Part shown: one piece after another, positions 59,857 through 64,000 of the stretch
How the letters are laid out: every line of letters starts with the position of its first letter
How positions within the stretch are numbered: the stretch's first letter is position 1
Assembly (NCBI GenBank): GCA_034430215.1
Contig: DAOUFE010000007.1
Coordinates: forward strand, 91,966 to 155,965
DNA: 64,000 nt
Origin: UBA4782 sp034430215
Lineage (GTDB): Bacteria > Chloroflexota > Anaerolineae > Anaerolineales > Anaerolineaceae
Reading direction: 5' to 3'
Program-made: the position numbers and the translations under genes
The notes under the pieces: model-generated
Databases searched by the model: none
Told to the model about the DNA's origin: nothing
The model's input: only the letters and a program-made list of their open reading frames with translations

Positions 59857-60957
59857 ATGAAGAAAGCAATTGATTTCATCAATCCATGGATCATTTCTGC
59901 TGAACCCTATAGCGACCGACATATGGATGTCGCCTGGGAACATCCAGAGATAATCCGCATGATGTCAAACGAAAATTTGTGCGAGCCCCCTGAATCAGTG
60001 ATCGATGCCATTGTGGAGACAGCGCGCCTTGGAAATCTTTATCCTGGTTCAGGTCCACTATTGAGAAAAAAACTTGGCGAATCGAACGGATTAACCGCTG
60101 ATCATGTTGTCCTCGGAAATGGTTCGACCGACGTGATCAATTTTGTCATTCATACCTTTGTTGGTCCCGGTGACGAAGTGCTTATCCCCGTTCCTACATT
60201 CCCAATGTACGAATCGCGCACCAAGGTTGCCGGTGGTAAAGTAGTTCAGGTACCTTTCACTCCCGAATTCTATTGGGATATGGATGCAATCCTGGCTGCT
60301 GTTACACCAAAAACTAAACTGATCTTCATTTGCTCACCAAATAACCCCACCGGAAACAAGATCGCCGATTCAGATCTGAAAAAAATATTGGATCTGGGAA
60401 TACCCACATTTTTTGATGAAGCATATTATGAATTGGCTGACACTGTTGAAACAAAAGCTGGCTGGCTCAAAGATTATCCCCATATGGTGATCAATCGCAC
60501 CTTCTCAAAAGCTTATGGTTTGGCAGGTTTCCGTATCGGATACCTTTTGTGTGATCCACAGCTTGCCACCTACTTCAATCGTGTTCGATTCCCATGGAAC
60601 GTCAGCTTGATCGGGATTGCTGCTGCATTGGCTCAATTGGAAGATACCAGCAATCAAGAATTCAAACGCCAAACCATCATCCAGGGAAGAAAGTATATCT
60701 ATCAAGAAATGAATGCCATCCCCGGGATCAAGGCTTATCCATCTGAAGGAAACTTTGTATTGATTGATGCCCATGTTCTGGATAAGACTTCAGAAGAAAT
60801 CCGGGATGCAATGGCGGCAAAGGGAATTTATATCCGCCCTATGGGTGGACACCACATGAAAAAAGGATTCATTCGTATCACGGTTGGATCAAAGACTCAA
60901 AATGAATTGTTTGTAAGGTTATTTAAAGAATATATCCATGAAGTTTTAGGGAAGTAA
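59857..60957 (+). CDS. PLP-dependent aminotransferase, HisC-like
   Basis: A 366-residue fold-type I aminotransferase. Features: NENLCEPPESVIDAI and GNLYPGSGPLLRKKL near the start, SPNNPTGN (substrate/PLP loop), FDEAYYE (Asp for the pyridine N), and the Schiff-base Lys in RTFSKAYGLAGFRIGY. This is the histidinol-phosphate aminotransferase class, which also includes many other specificities; no his genes are nearby. The ATG at 59857 is used because the open frame before it lacks family sequence. Likely a dedicated step of this cluster. Confidence 0.9.
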   Translation: MKKAIDFINPWIISAEPYSDRHMDVAWEHPEIIRMMSNENLCEPPESVIDAIVETARLGNLYPGSGPLLRKKLGESNGLTADHVVLGNGSTDVINFVIHTFVGPGDEVLIPVPTFPMYESRTKVAGGKVVQVPFTPEFYWDMDAILAAVTPKTKLIFICSPNNPTGNKIADSDLKKILDLGIPTFFDEAYYELADTVETKAGWLKDYPHMVINRTFSKAYGLAGFRIGYLLCDPQLATYFNRVRFPWNVSLIGIAAALAQLEDTSNQEFKRQTIIQGRKYIYQEMNAIPGIKAYPSEGNFVLIDAHVLDKTSEEIRDAMAAKGIYIRPMGGHHMKKGFIRITVGSKTQNELFVRLFKEYIHEVLGK

Positions 60958-60960
60958 GAC

Positions 60961-62502
60961 ATGACAATGCAGAAACGATATATTCTTGCACACGATACAG
61001 GCACGGGTGGCGATAAAGCAGTGATCTGTGATCTGGATGGACATGTCCTACATTCGGTTTACCAGGATTATAGTATTTCATATCCTAAACCCGAATGGGT
61101 GGAACAGGATCCAGATGAATTGTGGCATGCGGTAGCAGCCACAACCAGGCGGGTCATTGAAAAAGCAGGTATCGATCCTCAAGAAATAGCCGGTATCGGC
61201 ATATCTGCCCAGATGTGGAACACCCTTCCAGTCGACGAGAAGGGAAAACCGCTGACTCCAATGATGAGTTGGTTGGATTTACGCAGTGTCGAGCAAGCCA
61301 ATCGCGTTGTGGAAGGAAATAACCCTGCATTTATCTATGAGCATACAGGAAATATTCCCACTGCCAAAGACAGTATCCCGAAGATCCTTTGGTTGAAAGA
61401 AGAACGACCAGACATCTGGGATAAAACCGCCTGCATCATGGATTGTAAAGAATACATCTTGTTCAAACTTACCGGGAAGATGGCAATTGATTACGTGGGC
61501 GCTTCGGTATTCTTCCTGTTCGATCCCATTAAAAAGGTCTGGTCGAAGGAAGTATGCGATGCATTTGGCATACCTCTTGAAAAACTTCCTCCAGCCTACC
61601 CATGTACAGAAGTAATTGGAGAGATCACAGACCAGGCTGCGAGAGAAACCGGATTAGCCGCAGGAACACCCGTAGTGATTTGCGCTGGTGATGTTGCGGT
61701 TGCCCAATCAGGCGCAGGTGCAAATCGTGACAATAAAGTTCATTTATGCATCGGCACAGCTACCTGGATAGGAATCTCCACATCGGTTTTCCGTAACGAC
61801 CCTGTAAAACCCCTATGGGGATTGTGCCACATCGATCCAAACAAATACATCATCTCTGGTGAAATGGAAACTGGTGGCGGTGCATTAATGTGGTTCCGCG
61901 ATGCGCTTTGCAACGAAGAAAAGATCCATTCAACTCATATCGGTCGTTCAACCTATGAACTGATCAACGGTCTGGCTGAGGTTGTTCCACCCGGATCAGA
62001 TAAACTGATCTTTTTGCCATGGCTCTCTGGTGAGCGTGCACCTGTGCTGGACCATTATGCACGTGGTGCTTTTATTGGTCTGGCTATGAGCCACAGTAAA
62101 GGGCATATGGCTCGTGCAGTAATGGAAGGGGTTGCCTATCACCTGCGTTGGATCTGCGAAACTATGGAAAATATTGGGTTCAACATCGACGCTTTCAATG
62201 CCGTAGGTGGCGGATGCAACAGCAGTACATGGGTACAGATCATCAGTGATGTCACCGGAAGACCCATGCACCTGGTAAAAAATCACCTCGAAGCAGGAGC
62301 GGCCGGTGCTGCCCTGGCAGTATCGGTTGGTCTTGGCATTCATAAAAGCATGGATGATGTGGATGACCTGGTTGAGATCAAACGCACGGTTAACCCATCA
62401 AACGGTGAACACAAAAAACGCTACGATGATCTTTACCATGTGTACCGTGATCTCTATACTGCACTAATTCCTACCTATCGGAGCTTAGCAGAAATTAAAT
62501 GA
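60961..62502 (+). CDS. FGGY-family carbohydrate kinase
   Basis: A 513-residue kinase. The phosphate-1 loop is AHDTGTGGDKAVICDLDG (residues 9-26), followed by GIGISAQMWNTLPVD, MSWLDLRS, the metal/substrate Asp region GDVAVAQSGAGANRDNKV and the adenosine motif AVGGGCNSSTWVQIISDVTGRPM. Xylulokinase is the closest common name, but the family also phosphorylates ribulose, fuculose, glycerol and others. It starts 3 bp after the aminotransferase stop, so the two are tightly linked. A sugar or polyol substrate is expected. Confidence 0.92.
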   Translation: MTMQKRYILAHDTGTGGDKAVICDLDGHVLHSVYQDYSISYPKPEWVEQDPDELWHAVAATTRRVIEKAGIDPQEIAGIGISAQMWNTLPVDEKGKPLTPMMSWLDLRSVEQANRVVEGNNPAFIYEHTGNIPTAKDSIPKILWLKEERPDIWDKTACIMDCKEYILFKLTGKMAIDYVGASVFFLFDPIKKVWSKEVCDAFGIPLEKLPPAYPCTEVIGEITDQAARETGLAAGTPVVICAGDVAVAQSGAGANRDNKVHLCIGTATWIGISTSVFRNDPVKPLWGLCHIDPNKYIISGEMETGGGALMWFRDALCNEEKIHSTHIGRSTYELINGLAEVVPPGSDKLIFLPWLSGERAPVLDHYARGAFIGLAMSHSKGHMARAVMEGVAYHLRWICETMENIGFNIDAFNAVGGGCNSSTWVQIISDVTGRPMHLVKNHLEAGAAGAALAVSVGLGIHKSMDDVDDLVEIKRTVNPSNGEHKKRYDDLYHVYRDLYTALIPTYRSLAEIK

Positions 62503-63191
62503 AACAAGTTATCGATCGTAATCGTATCAATAAATATGCCTTGCTTGCGAATCTTGCCAGTATTGGAGGATTACTGATCTTGCTGGCTTCAGTTATGCTG
62601 CCTGTTTTTGTTGAAGGTACTTCTGTACTGGCAGCAGTCTTAATGGTTTTAGGTCTTGGGTTGGCAATGGTGGGTATTTACTATGCCAACCGCTGGGTAC
62701 GTAAACCCCGACCCGAAGACCGCCTGGAGAAAGTGTTAAAAGGATTGAGCGAGAAGTATGTGATCTTCCACTATCCCCATTTACCATCCGACCACATCCT
62801 GCTGACCCCAGCCGGCGTGATTGTTATTGAAACAGTCAACATTGATGGTGACTACTTATATAAAGATGGAAAATGGAAAGAAAGCATGACGATTGGACGA
62901 GCGATTCGGTACATTGTTGAAGAACATCTCGGCGACCCATCCCGCGCAGCAAAAGAATCCGCCCAGAATATTCAAGCCCAATTAAACCAGATCGAGGGAT
63001 TAACAGAAAGCATTCCTGTAAAACCTGTGGTCGTTTTTACCCATCCCCTCGCCCGGTTAGAGTTAGTCAATCCCCCTGTTCCAGTAATGAAAGTTGAAAA
63101 ATTCCGAAAACATGTAGATGCAGGCACGGTGAAAATGCCACAGGAAGATTACGATAAAGTGGCGGCATTTTTGGAAGCCAAAACTCGATAA
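62499..63191 (+). CDS. Membrane protein with NERD-like domain
   Basis: A 230-residue protein with two N-terminal membrane helices (residues 14-35 and 43-63) and a cytoplasmic domain. The domain has HILLTPAGVIVIETVNIDGDYLYKDGKWKE and VKPVVVFTHPLARLELVNPPVPVMKVEKF (in parts), like the nuclease-related NERD family, although the usual catalytic Asp/Glu-x-Lys triad is not clear. Its ATG overlaps the kinase stop by four bases, so it belongs to the operon. Its relation to the metabolic genes is unclear. Confidence 0.75.
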   Translation: MKQVIDRNRINKYALLANLASIGGLLILLASVMLPVFVEGTSVLAAVLMVLGLGLAMVGIYYANRWVRKPRPEDRLEKVLKGLSEKYVIFHYPHLPSDHILLTPAGVIVIETVNIDGDYLYKDGKWKESMTIGRAIRYIVEEHLGDPSRAAKESAQNIQAQLNQIEGLTESIPVKPVVVFTHPLARLELVNPPVPVMKVEKFRKHVDAGTVKMPQEDYDKVAAFLEAKTR

Positions 63192-63216
63192 AAAAGCATT
63201 TCAATATGCATTCATC

Positions 63217-63248
63217 AAGAAGCCCTGTTTTTTGACGGGGCTTCTTTT
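63217..63248 (+). terminator. Rho-independent terminator of the GntR cluster
   Basis: AAGAAGCCC and GGGCTTCTT pair across a T-rich loop and are followed by TTGTTA. It lies 25 bp after the last stop codon. Confidence 0.88.
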
Positions 63249-63271
63249 GTTATTAATTTTAGGACATATGG

Positions 63272-63277
63272 TATAAT
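63272..63277 (+). promoter_or_regulatory. -10 element of tRNA-Ser
   Basis: A perfect TATAAT 35 bp before the tRNA-Ser gene. The best -35 match, TTGTTA at 63247-63252, has a 19-bp spacer, so the promoter is plausible but not ideal. Confidence 0.55.
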
Positions 63278-63312
63278 CGCCATGCTCTCTGGGGAAAACT
63301 CAGAAGCAAATT

Positions 63313-63399
<87 letters not shown>

Positions 63400-63728
63400 T
63401 ATTCATTTAACCGGGTTTGAACTTACCCCATTCTGCACCTCCCCCATTTTCACAAATCGAAAATTGGAGAGGAAATTAAGATCGCCACAGAATTAATTTA
63501 AATTTTTCAAACCGAAATTAAGTCGAAATCAGGCGCTTTCCCTAAATCCGTATTTTAATTGGGAGAAGGTCGTTAATGGAAAACATGGGTACATAACGAA
63601 TTGAAGGACGAAGGATGAATTCTTATCATTTCCTGGCACTATGGATGTCTAGTAATACATGTAAGTATTAATGATAACGTATCAATAATTATTTCATCTT
63701 AAAATAAAAAGGATTGGGCAGAATAGAA

Positions 63729-63905
63729 TTATTCCTCTTCTCTAATTTTTTCTATATATTGAATGAGTAATTCTGCTTTTTTTCTGCCAACCTGTAGAAT
63801 TGGATCATCTATACTGGGTAATATGATCATTGGATTTCCTTTGTATTCACCAAATTGATTATCATAAACTTCTGACTTTTCAACAAAATCCTTTAATTCC
63901 TCTAG
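63729..63905 (-). pseudogene. Possible 3' remnant of a small gene
   Basis: The minus strand is open for 58 codons ending EKIREEE-stop and has protein-like composition (EELKDFVEKSEVYDNQFGEY, then a charged helix). It has no start codon before its middle and is preceded by an in-frame TAG. It may be the end of a degraded or frameshifted gene. No family is recognised. Confidence 0.3.
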
Positions 63906-63985
63906 CTACCTGACAGTTTAAAAAAAGAAGGTTGAACGACATTGAATCTCCAATAAAATAGTTTTTGCGAAAGCATTTTATAAAA

Positions 63986-64000
63986 CGGAGTAAGACAATG
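63986..64000 (+). promoter_or_regulatory. Ribosome-binding site and start codon of a gene beyond the window
   Basis: CGGAG at 63986-63990 is followed after 7 bp by ATG in the last three bases. It probably marks the start of the next plus-strand gene, of which nothing else is visible. Confidence 0.4.

Overview
The window looks like chromosomal DNA of an anaerobic member of the Chloroflexota, most likely class Anaerolineae. This is inference, not a database match. The signs are many secreted or lipid-anchored proteins with Thr/Pro-rich linkers, an NBR1-Ig-type lipoprotein, a B12-dependent ribonucleotide reductase with NrdR, a ferredoxin-type group 4 [NiFe] hydrogenase, T-box leaders on tRNA synthetase genes, and no quinone or oxygen respiration genes in view. 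Most genes are housekeeping or metabolic. No prophage, transposase or CRISPR array is visible.

Layout. 1-4.1 kb: a heterodimeric ABC exporter (one half cut by the window edge) and murE. 4.1-6.4 kb: a translationally coupled trio (a protein usually annotated as quinate 5-dehydrogenase, a sugar-nucleotidyltransferase-like protein, a PAP2 phosphatase). 6.4-9.4 kb: PHA-granule-type regulator and phasin-like protein, then a membrane-anchored VWA protein with a large insert. 9.5-18 kb: an eleven-gene operon for an energy-converting group 4 [NiFe] hydrogenase with antiporter-like subunits and its own maturation protease. 18-30 kb: a CDF zinc-type exporter, a 3-hydroxyacid dehydrogenase, valS behind a T-box, an orphan solute-binding protein, two paralogous lipoproteins, and an ArsR/P1B-ATPase metal-efflux pair with a clear promoter and operator. 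29.6-30.1 kb: tRNA-Cys preceded by two 111-bp tandem, broken copies of itself, then tRNA-Gly.

30-45 kb: mixed genes (GNAT enzymes, bacterioferritin, udk, dinB, CBM9-like and NBR1-Ig lipoproteins, tRNA-Thr), an AT-rich island carrying a single 875-residue protein kinase-SF1 helicase fusion, then nrdR-nrdJ. 45-54 kb: a PpiC-like lipoprotein, a DUF711/RNA methyltransferase/macro-domain operon, infC-rpmI-rplT with an AUU start on infC, and thrS behind a second T-box next to tRNA-Val. 54-55 kb: a decayed crcB (fluoride channel) gene and a lipoprotein. 55.5-63.2 kb: a GntR-controlled run of seven genes (regulator, APC permease, metallophosphoesterase, nucleotidyltransferase, aminotransferase, FGGY kinase, NERD-like membrane protein) that reads as an uncharacterised pathway. 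The window closes with tRNA-Ser and 600 bp of gene-poor AT-rich DNA.

The best candidates for something undescribed are the kinase-helicase fusion, the GntR-regulated seven-gene cluster, the VWA protein with its inserted domain, and the tRNA-Cys tandem duplication.
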